Below are positions 16,802 to 25,039 of a stretch of DNA of 47,770 nucleotides, one piece after another. The notes under the pieces are model-generated. The model was given only the letters and a program-made list of their open reading frames with translations. It was not told the DNA's origin and did no database searches. The stretch is from JBBITI01 sp037440885 (GTDB lineage: Bacteria; Chloroflexota; Dehalococcoidia; Dehalococcoidales; UBA2162): positions 1-47,770 of the forward strand of contig JBBITI010000021.1 in the NCBI GenBank assembly GCA_037440885.1. Direction: 5' to 3'. The number at the start of each line of letters is the position of its first letter. The first letter of the stretch is position 1. The position numbers and the translations under genes are program-made.

Positions 16802-18439
16802 ATGCAGGGAATAACTGCGATCGCCAGGATACTTAAAATGGAAGGGGTTGATTTTATCAGCGGTTTCCCCATGAATTCACTGTTCGAAGCAGGAGCTAAA
16901 GAAGGTATCCGGCCTATTCTCTCACGCCACGAGCGCGTCGGGGTCGGTATCGCTGACGGTTTTACACGCGCTTCGTTTACTCAACGGATCGGTGTCTGTG
17001 CCATGCAAAATGGCCCTGGTGTTGAGAATTCATTTTCCGGGGTAGCCCAGGCGTTCAGTGAATCGGTGCCTGTCCTGGTACTCCCGGGCGGGTCACCGCG
17101 ACGTCGTTTACTGCCGCCTGCATTTATTGCCGCTAGAAATTATGAAGAGATCACCAAGTGGTCGGATATGATTAATTTCGCTGATCGGGTTCCCGAGATG
17201 ATGCGGCGTGCTTTTACTCTTTTACGCACCGGACGTCCCGGTCCTGTGCTTCTTGAGATACCGGGCGATGTCGCTATGGAGGAATTCCCGGACGCCATGT
17301 TTAAGTACGCTCCGGTGAAAGCCACTCGTACTTCGGGGGATCCGGCTGATGTCAGGGCTGTGGTCAAAGCTTTACTCGCTGCAAAAAATCCGGTCATCCG
17401 TGCCGGACAGGGTATTCTTTTCGCTCAAGCCTGGAATGAACTGCAGGAATTCGCAGAATTGCTGCAAATCCCGGTTTTTACCACCATGTCCGGTAAGAGC
17501 GGTTTTCCGGAACATCATCCCCTTGCTCTAGGTGCCGGCGGACGGACACGTCCTAAGGCGGTGATGCACTTTCTGAAGAAAGCCGATCTTGTATTTGCCA
17601 TCGGTTCCAGTTGTACCAAAGAAAGCTTCACCACTCCGATCCCCGATGACAAGCGGGTAATTCAGTCCACGGTCGATGAACGTGACCTGGCGAAAGATTA
17701 CCTGCTGGATCATGCCGTTGTCGGTGATGCCCGGTTGGTATTGCAACAGCTTATTGCCGAGGTCAAGGCTCAACTTGGTCCTGAAGGCCGGAAGAAGGAT
17801 GATACCGTTCGCCGCGAGTTGAAGGCGGTGAAAGAGGATTGGTTGAAAGAGTGGGCTGCGAAGCTGAATTCGGATGAAAAGCCGGTAAATCCTTATCGTA
17901 TTATCGGCGATATGCTCAAAGTATTCAATCCTGCCGAGACCATTATCACTCACGACGCCGGTTTTCCCCGTGATACTTTGCTGCCTTTCTGGGAAACCAC
18001 CACTCCGGGCGGCTATATTGGCTGGGGTAAGACTACTACTTTAGGCGGATCGCTTGGTTTTGCCATGGGAGCTAAACTGGCGCACCCTGAGAAGATGTGC
18101 ATCGCTTTTATGGGCAATGCTTCTTTCGGTATGGTTGGCATGGACTTCGAAACGGCGGTCCGGGAAAATATCCCTATTCTGGTTGTCTTGAAGAATGACT
18201 ACCGTTTGGGTGGTTATCAACACCACCATCCGTATGCTTCCGAGCATTTTTCGCTGAATAAACAGTCCGGTGAATATACTCCGGTAGCTGCCGCCTTTGG
18301 AGGTTATGCGGAAAAGGTTACCGAACCCTCCGGGGTGCTGCCAGCATTACAACGGGCGAAGAAAGCTGTCAAGTCCGGCCAGGCTGCTCTGGTCGAGGTA
18401 ATTTCCAAAGAGGAACTGGATATCTCAACCTATCAGTAG
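16802..18439 (+). CDS. Thiamine-diphosphate enzyme, acetolactate synthase-like
   Basis: This 545-residue enzyme has the three domains of the acetolactate synthase/decarboxylase family. The catalytic Glu is in SRHERVGVGIADGF. The pyrophosphate-domain motif, normally GDG..NN, reads GNASFGM...VVLKNDY. The metal-binding Asp is thus Asn, while the later Asn is kept. QNGPGVENSF and LLEIPGDV are typical. Candidate activities are 2-oxoacid decarboxylation or carboligation (for example on glyoxylate), but the substrate is not readable. An AGGGGG site precedes the ATG. A strong terminator follows. Confidence 0.85.
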   Translation: MQGITAIARILKMEGVDFISGFPMNSLFEAGAKEGIRPILSRHERVGVGIADGFTRASFTQRIGVCAMQNGPGVENSFSGVAQAFSESVPVLVLPGGSPRRRLLPPAFIAARNYEEITKWSDMINFADRVPEMMRRAFTLLRTGRPGPVLLEIPGDVAMEEFPDAMFKYAPVKATRTSGDPADVRAVVKALLAAKNPVIRAGQGILFAQAWNELQEFAELLQIPVFTTMSGKSGFPEHHPLALGAGGRTRPKAVMHFLKKADLVFAIGSSCTKESFTTPIPDDKRVIQSTVDERDLAKDYLLDHAVVGDARLVLQQLIAEVKAQLGPEGRKKDDTVRRELKAVKEDWLKEWAAKLNSDEKPVNPYRIIGDMLKVFNPAETIITHDAGFPRDTLLPFWETTTPGGYIGWGKTTTLGGSLGFAMGAKLAHPEKMCIAFMGNASFGMVGMDFETAVRENIPILVVLKNDYRLGGYQHHHPYASEHFSLNKQSGEYTPVAAAFGGYAEKVTEPSGVLPALQRAKKAVKSGQAALVEVISKEELDISTYQ

Positions 18440-18456
18440 GATGAAAAACAGGTCGT

Positions 18457-18490
18457 AAAAAAAGGGCGTTCGGAAGAACGCCCTTTTTTT
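18457..18490. terminator. Bidirectional terminator
   Basis: A 15-bp perfect stem (A7-GGGCGTTC and its complement) with a GGAA loop has poly-A and poly-T ends. It serves the TPP enzyme on plus and the aminotransferase on minus. Confidence 0.95.
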
Positions 18491-18503
18491 GGGGGAATAT
18501 TTG

Positions 18504-19679
18504 TTATTGCTTCAATATCCTGTTGGCCGCCGCCACCCCCGCCCCGGTCTCGCATTTAAACCCTTCTCTCGCCAGGACTTTTTCCAGGGCGTGCAGTACC
18601 AGAAAAACGTTTGCCTCAGTCGAGGAATATCCCATCATCCCGATCCGCCAGATCTTGCCTTTTAACTGCCCCAGCCCCCCGCCGATTTCGAGGTTGAATT
18701 CGTTCAGTAAAGTCGACCTTATTTTAGCATCGTTTATGCCTTCAGGTATGCGTACTGAAGTGAGTACGTTCAATCGGTATCCCGGTTGGGCATGTAATGC
18801 CAGCCCCATCGCTTCTAAGCCGGCATGTAATGCCAGTCCGTTTCTGGAATGTCTCTGGATTCTTTTTTCCAGCCCTTCCTCGGCAATCAGGCTTAATGCT
18901 TCGTGTAGACCGTAAACCATGTTGATCGGTGCTGTATGATGGTACAAACGACCGGTTGCCCAGTAGTCCGAAAGAAGTGACAGGTCGAAATACCAGCTTG
19001 CTCCCTTTTTCTTCCGAGACTTGAGTGCGGCGATTGCTTTTTCATTAGCGGTAAATGGTGCCAGACCGGGTGGTACGCTGAGGCATTTCTGTGTCCCGCT
19101 GTAACAAATATCGATGCCCCAGTCATCCACCGCCACTTCATGTCCGCCCAGCGAGGTTACCGCGTCTACTAAAAATAATGCCTCGTGTTCTTTGGCTAAC
19201 CGGGCGATTTCGGTCAAAGGCTGTAGTGCTCCCGTCGAGGTCTCAGCATGCACTACGGCAACCATCTTTACTTTCTTTTGCTTTTTCAGGGCGGACTCGA
19301 TTGCCTCGGACGTCACAATTCTGCCCCATTCCGCCGCCACCGGGACGACTTCCGCTCCCAGCCGGGTGGCATTGTCGACCATCCTTTCCCCGAACAACCC
19401 GGCGACACCGATCACAGCAACATCGCCTTCTTCCAGGAAGTTGCAGAAACCAGCTTCCATTCCCGCTGAGCCGGTGCCCGATACCGGAAAAGTGAGTTGG
19501 TTCTTGGTCCGGAATGTTTCCCTGAGGAGCTGCATTGTATTGTCCATCACTGTCTGGAAATAGGGATCCAGGTGCCCGACCACGGGTGCAGCCATCGCCT
19601 GTAATACTCTCGGGTGTACGTTGCTCGGACCGGGCCCGAGCAGTGTTCTTGCCGGGGGATTCACATGGAGTTGTGTCAT
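18504..19679 (-). CDS. Class V aminotransferase, alanine/serine-glyoxylate type
   Basis: This 391-residue PLP enzyme is like alanine-glyoxylate or serine-pyruvate aminotransferase. LLGPGPSNVHPRVLQAM is the family N-terminus. SGTGSAGMEA binds the cofactor phosphate, VDAVTSLGG has the PLP-ring Asp and SGTQKCLSVPPGLAP has the Schiff-base Lys. GRLYHHTAPINMVYGLHEAL and IGMMGYSS are also typical. It would convert glyoxylate to glycine with an amino donor such as alanine or serine. It shares a terminator with the TPP enzyme, and the pair may handle glyoxylate together. GAGGAAAAAGGCGG precedes the ATG. Confidence 0.9.
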   Translation of the reverse strand: MTQLHVNPPARTLLGPGPSNVHPRVLQAMAAPVVGHLDPYFQTVMDNTMQLLRETFRTKNQLTFPVSGTGSAGMEAGFCNFLEEGDVAVIGVAGLFGERMVDNATRLGAEVVPVAAEWGRIVTSEAIESALKKQKKVKMVAVVHAETSTGALQPLTEIARLAKEHEALFLVDAVTSLGGHEVAVDDWGIDICYSGTQKCLSVPPGLAPFTANEKAIAALKSRKKKGASWYFDLSLLSDYWATGRLYHHTAPINMVYGLHEALSLIAEEGLEKRIQRHSRNGLALHAGLEAMGLALHAQPGYRLNVLTSVRIPEGINDAKIRSTLLNEFNLEIGGGLGQLKGKIWRIGMMGYSSTEANVFLVLHALEKVLAREGFKCETGAGVAAANRILKQ

Positions 19680-19910
19680 CGTTTTTCCGCCTTTTTCCTC
19701 TACTTATTTTTCGATCTTATCAACCTTGGTATCTCAGAACGTAGCATATCCGGTATTGTCCGGTCAAGATAAAATAGCAGTCATCGGTCCGATTTCTCTG
19801 TAATCGGCATCGCATAATAAACGACTTTTCCGGTCTACTTTGTAACGCCTTTGTAACCGCCTTGTCCTTTTTACTTTACTCTTTGCTTCTTCTGTTAACA
19901 GTGCCGTAAC

Positions 19911-19939
19911 TTGACAGTGGCAAAATGGTACTTGATAGG
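19911..19939 (+). promoter_or_regulatory. Possible promoter of the 38-residue microgene
   Basis: A perfect TTGACA at 19911-19916 is followed after 17 bases by GATAGG, a weak -10. It sits just upstream of the strong ribosome site of the small gene. Confidence 0.35.
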
Positions 19940-19954
19940 TTAAGGAGGTTAGAG

Positions 19955-20071
19955 ATGAACAACTTTGTAAGAGTAGCCGGAGCCATCATCAACGTGATTC
20001 TTGGTGAAAATACTCCCCCCGCTATTGACTTCGTGCGTAAATTCCGCCAGAGCCCGTTCGCTACCATATAA
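19955..20071 (+). CDS. 38-residue protein of unknown function
   Basis: This short gene encodes 38 residues: MNNFVRVAGAIINVILGEN, then TPPAIDFVRKFRQSPFATI. TAAGGAGGT lies seven bases before the ATG, and a hairpin terminator starts 25 bases after the stop. The N-terminal half (VRVAGAIINVILG) could form an amphipathic or hydrophobic helix, and the C-terminal half is basic. I recognise no family. A TTGACA upstream completes the picture of an independent unit. It could be a small membrane-associated peptide, or a leader for the AOR gene 117 bases downstream, although the terminator argues for independence. Confidence 0.6.
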   Translation: MNNFVRVAGAIINVILGENTPPAIDFVRKFRQSPFATI

Positions 20072-20095
20072 AATCCGGTAGCTCACCGTATATCC

Positions 20096-20122
20096 AGCCC
20101 GACCGTAAGGCCGGGCTTTTTC
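20096..20122 (+). terminator. Terminator after the microgene
   Basis: The stem AGCCCGACC-GTAA-GGCCGGGCT has one mismatch and is followed by TTTTTCATTTT. It lies before the AOR gene, so it would end the microgene transcript or attenuate AOR. Confidence 0.8.
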
Positions 20123-20187
20123 ATTTTGACCTTCCTTCGATACATGGTAGAATGGGGGCAAACCGAAAGAAGGAGGAAAGCTACAGC

Positions 20188-22038
20188 ATGGCTGGAGGTT
20201 ATGCAGGCAAGATCCTGTTTGTCGATCTTTCAACAGGAGTCTTGAGAGAAGAAAAGCTCGACGAGAAAATGTATCGGGAATACCTTGGTGGCTACGGCAT
20301 TGGTGCCCGGATTATCTACAGCCGCCAGAAAGCCGGTGCCGATCCGTTTGGACCGGACAATATGCTCGGTATGATGAGCGGACTGCTCACCGGTACCCCG
20401 GTACCGACCGGATCACGTTTTCAGGTGGTTGGTAAATCACCGCTTACCGGCGGTTGGGGCGACGCCAACTCCGGAGGTGATTTTGGGCCTTATATGAAGT
20501 TTGCCGGTTATGATGGCGTCTTCTTTACCGGTATTTCCCCGAAACCGGTCTATCTGCTGCTCGATAGCGGCAAGGCGGAATTGAAGGACGCCTCCTCTCT
20601 CTGGGGCAAGGATGCTTATGAGACGGAAGATACCCTTCTCGCCCAGTATGGCAAGGACAGCCGGGTCGCCTGTATCGGTCCGGCCGGTGAGAATGTTTCT
20701 CTTATCGCGGCTGTTATGACCGACCACGGTTCAGCAGCCGGGCGTTCCGGTCTCGGCGCTGTCATGGGTGTTAAGAAATTAAAGGCCGTTGTCGCTCGCG
20801 GTACCGCGGCGGTGCCGCTGACGGACAAGGCGACGGTGGAAAAACTGCGTATGGATCAGGTTAAGGGCTGGCAAATGCCGGGTCCCGGCGGCCGTATGTC
20901 CTTCCAGCAACAGTTCCATACCTACGGTACGAGTTCGATGGCCGCCACCTCTGCGCACAGCGGCGATTCGCCGGTTAAGAACTGGGGTGGCGTCGGCGTG
21001 GTGGATGTCCCTGATGTTTCTCAGTTAACCGGTGATGCCATCAAAGCCAATGTCACCAAGCCCGGCGGCTGCTGGCACTGTCCGATCGCCTGCAAGGCCT
21101 ATATGAAGGAAGGAACGGAGTATAAATATGCCGCTGGTTCGCGGCGTCCCGAATACGAAACCCTCGCCGCCTTCGGGGTGATGTGCGGTAATAACAACCA
21201 GGAATCTATTAATATGGCGAACGACATCTGCAATCGCGCTGGCCTGGACACCATCTCGGCCGGTACGGTAGTGGCTTTCGCTATCGAGTGCTTCGAAAAC
21301 GGTATTCTCACTACTAAAGATACTGGTGGTATTGAGCTGAAGTGGGGCAATCACCAGGCGATGGTTGCCGTTACCAGGCAGATCGCGGAAAATAAGGGAC
21401 TCGGCGCTATTCTCGCCCAGGGGGTCAAGATAGCCGCCGAGAAAATCGGCAAAGGCGCCGATAAATATGCCGTCCATACCGGTGGCCAGGAAGTCGGTAT
21501 GCACGATCCCCGCCTCATCGCCCCCTTCGGCGGCTGGACTGTCGGCCAGTACCAGATGGATGCCACCCCCGGCCGCCACACCGCCAATTTTGGCCCTGCC
21601 AGCTTCCGCGGCCACATCGTCAATGCCCTCGGTCTTTGCGTTTTCGGCTGGGGCTTTGGTGGCGGCCCGGACGGTGATGCCCGTTTGGTTGGGTTGATCA
21701 ATGCTGTTGCTGGCTGGGATATGACCATGCCCGAACTGATGAAAGCGGGCGAGCGAATCGCTAACCTGCGCCACGCTTTCAACCTGCGGGAAGGCATCAA
21801 TCCGCTCAAGTGGTTCGTCCACCATCGTATCCTGGGTAAACCGCCGTTGAGCGCCGGGCCACTCGCCGGCGTGACCCCGCCTGCTGAATCCCAGATCTAT
21901 TGGAACCTGGGCGCGCTGGACTGGGATCGGGTGACTACCAGACCGAGCAAGGCGAAGCTCCTGTCGCTCGGCTTGAATGATGTGGCGGATGAACTGTGGC
22001 CCCCCATGCCCCCACCCCCNNNNNNNNNNAAACTGTAA
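20188..22038 (+). CDS. aor: Aldehyde:ferredoxin oxidoreductase (tungsten/molybdenum bis-pterin enzyme), C-terminus crosses an assembly gap
   Basis: This roughly 615-residue AOR-family enzyme oxidises aldehydes to acids with ferredoxin as electron acceptor, or the reverse. The N-terminal domain shows GYAGKILFVDLSTG and YLGGYGIGARI. The 4Fe-4S ligands are GCWHCPIACK plus the late Cys in NALGLCVFG. Pterin-binding regions include GQEVGMHDPRL and DATPGRHT. GGAGGAAAG precedes the ATG at 20188. Ten Ns at 22020-22029 interrupt the last residues after a Pro-rich tail (MPPP), so the true C-terminus and stop are uncertain. It is followed by an MFS transporter that might export the acid product. Confidence 0.92.
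   Translation: MAGGYAGKILFVDLSTGVLREEKLDEKMYREYLGGYGIGARIIYSRQKAGADPFGPDNMLGMMSGLLTGTPVPTGSRFQVVGKSPLTGGWGDANSGGDFGPYMKFAGYDGVFFTGISPKPVYLLLDSGKAELKDASSLWGKDAYETEDTLLAQYGKDSRVACIGPAGENVSLIAAVMTDHGSAAGRSGLGAVMGVKKLKAVVARGTAAVPLTDKATVEKLRMDQVKGWQMPGPGGRMSFQQQFHTYGTSSMAATSAHSGDSPVKNWGGVGVVDVPDVSQLTGDAIKANVTKPGGCWHCPIACKAYMKEGTEYKYAAGSRRPEYETLAAFGVMCGNNNQESINMANDICNRAGLDTISAGTVVAFAIECFENGILTTKDTGGIELKWGNHQAMVAVTRQIAENKGLGAILAQGVKIAAEKIGKGADKYAVHTGGQEVGMHDPRLIAPFGGWTVGQYQMDATPGRHTANFGPASFRGHIVNALGLCVFGWGFGGGPDGDARLVGLINAVAGWDMTMPELMKAGERIANLRHAFNLREGINPLKWFVHHRILGKPPLSAGPLAGVTPPAESQIYWNLGALDWDRVTTRPSKAKLLSLGLNDVADELWPPMPPPXXXXKL
22020..22029. other. Assembly gap (10 N)
   Basis: Ten undetermined bases follow a C-rich run (CCCCCATGCCCCCACCCCC) and lie 21 bases from a long perfect inverted repeat. 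Both would be hard to sequence, so the real gap length is unknown. Confidence 0.99.
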
Positions 22039-22050
22039 GCGATACTTTAA

Positions 22051-22100
22051 GAGATAGTCAGGGGCGCTTGTCCGCTGCGGGCAGCGCCCCTGACTATCTC
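22051..22100. repeat. Perfect 18-bp inverted repeat between AOR and MFS genes
   Basis: The arms at 22051-22068 and 22083-22100 (starting GAGATAGTCAGGGGCGC) are exact complements around a 14-base loop. No T-run follows, so it is not a classical intrinsic terminator. It may be an mRNA processing hairpin, an operator, or a join artefact next to the gap. Confidence 0.8.
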
Positions 22101-22114
22101 CCCCGGATAACAGT

Positions 22115-23359
22115 TTGAAAACACATAATGGCATATTTTACGGCTGGTGGGTGCTGGCGGCGCTGGTGGTCGTCGGCAGTATCGGTCCCATCGCCCGCTA
22201 CAGCATCTCAGCCTTTTTCCCTGCTTTGTCCAGCGAACTCGATTGGTCGCGCTCACTTATCGGTACCGCCCAGAGCGTTTCGCTGTGGTCGTATTCTTTT
22301 CTTTCCATCATTACCGGGATGATGATCGACCGCCTCGGTGGACGCAGGACCCTCCTGCTCGGTGGCGCGCTCTGCCTGCTCGGCTGGCTGTTGTTGTCCA
22401 CCGTCGACTCGGTCTGGCAACTGTTTCTATACTATGGCATCGTCATGGGAGCGGCGGTCAGCTTCACGCATTTAGTCTGCGTACAGTCCATCGCCCGCAA
22501 GTGGTTCGTCAAGAACGCCGGACTGGCGGGTGGCATCGTCGGCTCCGCCTTTGCCCTCGGCACCGCTGTCTTCAGTCCCTTTTTGACTACTTTCGCCGCC
22601 GACTTCGGCTGGCGCAGTGTCTCGTTTGTAGCCGCTTTTATCTGCGGCGTGCCCATCATCCTGCTGGCCTGGTTTGTGATCCGCGATACCCCGGAAGCAG
22701 TCGGCCTGCATCCCGATGGTAAGCCGCCGGTGATTTCCTGTGAGACCGGACCCCCGGCTCCCCGCTGGAAGCTGGGTGGGGCGCTCAGAACCCGCCAGTT
22801 CTGGTGCCTGTTTATTGCTTACAGCCTCATCGGTATTGTGTTCAACGGTCTCCTTGCTCATCTCGTCATCTGGGCGGTCGACCTCGGTAGTAGCGTGGCT
22901 GCCGCCGGAATCTTCGTCACTTTGTTCAACGGGCCGTCCGTGGCCGCCCGTATCTTCGGCGGTGTGATGGGCGACCGCTTCGGCAAGAGGAGGGCCATTA
23001 TCACCGGTGTTTCCCTGTCCCTGGCCGTAGTTCTACTCGGCGTTTTCATCACCGGTACGCCTGCCCTGCTCGCCGCCTTCGCGGTCGCCTTTGGCCTGGC
23101 AGTCGGTTATGCCAATACCCTTTTTGCGCCCTACCTCGGTGACCTTTTCGGGCGCGAGAATGTGGGTTCGCTTTTTGGTATACTGACATTGGGTTGGGGA
23201 CTCATCGGGGGTGTCGGGCCGTTGCTCTGGGGTGAGATTTTCGACCGATCCGGTAGTTACCAGTTCGCCTTGCTGCTGTCAGTTGTCTGTTATGTCGCTG
23301 TCTTGGCGGCAATGCTTCTGGTACGGCCACTCCCGAAGCGTAAAGAGGACTGTGCATGA
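22115..23359 (+). CDS. MFS transporter, oxalate/formate antiporter-like
   Basis: This 414-residue protein has twelve hydrophobic segments and MFS motifs (DRLGGRRTLLLGG between TM2 and TM3, GDRFGKRRAII in the second half). The opening FYGWWVLAALVV is typical of the monocarboxylate/oxalate-formate antiporter branch. It probably moves a small organic acid across the membrane. The start is a TTG at 22115 (MKTHNGIFYGWW), with only a weak ribosome site. It follows AOR, suggesting export or import of the acid or aldehyde handled there, which is inference. Confidence 0.88.
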   Translation: MKTHNGIFYGWWVLAALVVVGSIGPIARYSISAFFPALSSELDWSRSLIGTAQSVSLWSYSFLSIITGMMIDRLGGRRTLLLGGALCLLGWLLLSTVDSVWQLFLYYGIVMGAAVSFTHLVCVQSIARKWFVKNAGLAGGIVGSAFALGTAVFSPFLTTFAADFGWRSVSFVAAFICGVPIILLAWFVIRDTPEAVGLHPDGKPPVISCETGPPAPRWKLGGALRTRQFWCLFIAYSLIGIVFNGLLAHLVIWAVDLGSSVAAAGIFVTLFNGPSVAARIFGGVMGDRFGKRRAIITGVSLSLAVVLLGVFITGTPALLAAFAVAFGLAVGYANTLFAPYLGDLFGRENVGSLFGILTLGWGLIGGVGPLLWGEIFDRSGSYQFALLLSVVCYVAVLAAMLLVRPLPKRKEDCA

Positions 23360-23360
23360 T

Positions 23361-23735
23361 ATGGATAGAGAGCGTTTCGACGAATTGGTAGCCCGGGCGG
23401 TGGAAAGTTTGCCGGAGGAATTTGCCGGGCGGCTGGACAACGTGGCCATTATTGTGGAAGACTATCCCACCCCCGCTCGCCTGCGCCGTACCCGGACCGG
23501 GCGCGACAGCACCTTGCTCGGACTGTATGAAGGGGTACCCCGCACCCACCGCGGCAGCAACTATGGCATGGTGCTGCCCGACAAGATCACCATCTTCCAG
23601 CAGCCGATCGAAGAGCGCTGCCGCAGTGAAGCCCAGGTGGTGGCGCTGGTGCGCCGGGTGGTGCTCCACGAGATTGCTCATCACTTCGGCATCAGTGACG
23701 CCTGGCTGGCGGAGCTGGAGCGGGACTCCGGTTAA
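23361..23735 (+). CDS. Minimal zincin-like metallopeptidase family protein
   Basis: This 124-residue soluble protein has the zinc motif HEIAHHFGISDAWLAELE near the C-terminus, as in the small bacterial metallopeptidase family often annotated as possibly acting on proteins. The first part has LPEEFAGRLDNVAIIVED and LLGLYEGVPRT, which are typical of that family. The ATG lies two bases after the MFS stop, with GAGGAC inside the end of the MFS gene, so it is translationally coupled. Its biological substrate is not known. Confidence 0.85.
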   Translation: MDRERFDELVARAVESLPEEFAGRLDNVAIIVEDYPTPARLRRTRTGRDSTLLGLYEGVPRTHRGSNYGMVLPDKITIFQQPIEERCRSEAQVVALVRRVVLHEIAHHFGISDAWLAELERDSG

Positions 23736-23770
23736 ATATCCAGATCAATATTTTTATTATCAGCCTTGTT

Positions 23771-23800
23771 CGTCATGCCGGATTGGATCCAGCATCCAGG
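23771..23800. repeat. REP-like dispersed element fragment
   Basis: CGTCATGCCGGATTGGATCC followed by AGCATCCAGG resembles the common intergenic repeats of the form CATTCCCGCGAAAGCGGG-AATCCAG. A second relative is at 35383. Assignment is by appearance only. Confidence 0.4.
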
Positions 23801-24020
23801 GCGTTGGGGAGTGAACAGGAGCATACACTGGGATTAATTGCGGCGTTTGGGCGAGCTGTATTACCGGGCTGTATTCGGCTTGGACGCTTTTTTCCGCCGT
23901 GCTATTGCCCACCATGCCCCGCCCCCGGCGATTAGTACGGCCAGGACGAGGCCGCCCTTGACCACCGCCCCGGTGGGAAAAGCCGGCGGCACCGGAGCGA
24001 AGTTGGCGATAACAGTCCGG

Positions 24021-24092
24021 GAGGCGTCCATGGTGACGGTAGTGTTGTTCGAGGTGGAGTCGGCCACGTTCCCGGTCCAGCCGTCGAAGCGG
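24021..24092 (-). repeat. 72-bp duplicated segment, copy A
   Basis: This segment matches 24240-24311 with four differences in 72 bases. It encodes the FDGWTG(N/S)VAD(S/A)TSNNTTVTMDAS part of two protein repeats. DNA identity well above that of the flanks suggests a recent duplication or gene conversion. Confidence 0.9.
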
Positions 24093-24239
24093 TGACCTTC
24101 ATCCGGCGTGGCGATGATGCGGAGGATACTGCCCTCGGTAACCTGATGGTCGCCCGGTGACGGCGTCACGGTGCCCTTCCCGGACATCCCGATGGTCAGG
24201 GTATGCACGATGGCTGAGAAACGGGCGGTTATCGATTGT

Positions 24240-24311
24240 GAGGCGTCCATGGTGACGGTAGTGTTGTTCGAGGTGGCATCGGCCACGCTCCCGGTCCAAC
24301 CGTCGAAGCGG
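24240..24311 (-). repeat. 72-bp duplicated segment, copy B
   Basis: This is the partner of 24021-24092, in the same orientation and 219 bases apart, within the repeat protein gene. Confidence 0.9.
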
Positions 24312-24841
24312 AAGCCCCGGTTGGGGATGGCGAACAGGTTAACCACGGTCCCTTTGTGATAGGCGTGGTTGCCGGGTGCCGGCGTGACCGTCCCGCCACT
24401 GCCGCTTACGGCCAGGGTCAGCAAGACTTCTTCTTTTTTGGCAAAACTGGCGGTGATATTTTTGGGACAGGTCATGTCGACCGAGGCTGGATTCTCCGTC
24501 CCGGTAAGACTGCCGCTCCAGCCGACAAAATTGTAACCGTTGCCGGCAATGGCTTTCAGGGTGACGAGCTGGTTGACAGCGATCGTTTGCGAAACGGGAT
24601 AGCTCCCGGGAGTCGCCCCGTCGATCTGGACATCGCCGCCGTCTTGAGGACTGACAGTCACGGTCAGCGTAAATTGATTACCCCCTCAAGTGGCCGCGGC
24701 TGGTGTGACGCCGAAAGCTATGAACACAGTCATGACTAGGATGCCGGTGATAATTGTATATCCCAGGATGCGCCGTATTGTTTTTTCCATTATCCTCAGC
24801 TTCCCCGGAGGTAGTCTCCCCGAATGCGTTTTTAATAATGA

Positions 24842-24871
24842 TTAATAGGTCATTGCAGTACCTGTTGTCAA
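24842..24871 (-). promoter_or_regulatory. Promoter of the repeat-protein gene
   Basis: On the minus strand TTGACA (24866-24871) is followed after 18 bases by TATTAA (24842-24847), ending 51 bases before the ATG at 24790. Confidence 0.5.
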
Positions 24872-24897
24872 TTATAATGAGTTGTCAATTATAATGA
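24864..24897. repeat. Tandem duplication of a 17-bp promoter-like unit
   Basis: GTTGTCAATTATAATGA occurs twice with no spacer. Each unit holds TTGACA on the minus strand and TATAAT on the plus strand, in the region between the repeat-protein gene and dsbA. Confidence 0.9.
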
Positions 24898-25039
24898 AAT
24901 GAAAGATGCCGCAGGCAGTGCTGCAGTATTGTGAACGAATAACGGTGAAGAAACCGGTATTGCTCTGATTGCTAGGCGTGAGCCGGGAGTGTTAGGATAA
25001 GGTAATAGTAGCGCAACACGCTGTTGATTCGGAAACGGC

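Larger units (their letters stand above)
23861..24790 (-). pseudogene. Exported repeat protein with C-terminal anchor, interrupted by an in-frame TGA
   Basis: From the ATG at 24790 the frame encodes a signal peptide (basic MEKTIRR, hydrophobic core, VTPAAAT). Then come a TGA at 24686-24688 and, in the same frame, 275 more codons: three InlB-B-like beta repeats with GYNFVGWSG, GFRFDGWTG and GHRFDGWTG cores, a Pro linker, a transmembrane helix and a basic tail (RRKKASKPNTAR). The design is a surface-anchored protein. TGA is a normal stop elsewhere here (alcohol dehydrogenase, MFS), so this is a nonsense mutation, a sequence error (TGG to TGA would give Trp) or readthrough. A restart at the GTG 24661 would lack the signal peptide. 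Confidence 0.8.

Noticed and set aside
19840..19862. Two TGTAAC strings near 19840 as further ECF promoters
   Set aside because: Neither has CGTT 16 bases downstream, so they lack the -10 of the three accepted sites.
21025..22134. 369-codon open frame on the minus strand opposite AOR
   Set aside because: Shadow of the GC-rich AOR gene; no domain, no ribosome site, and it spans the N gap.
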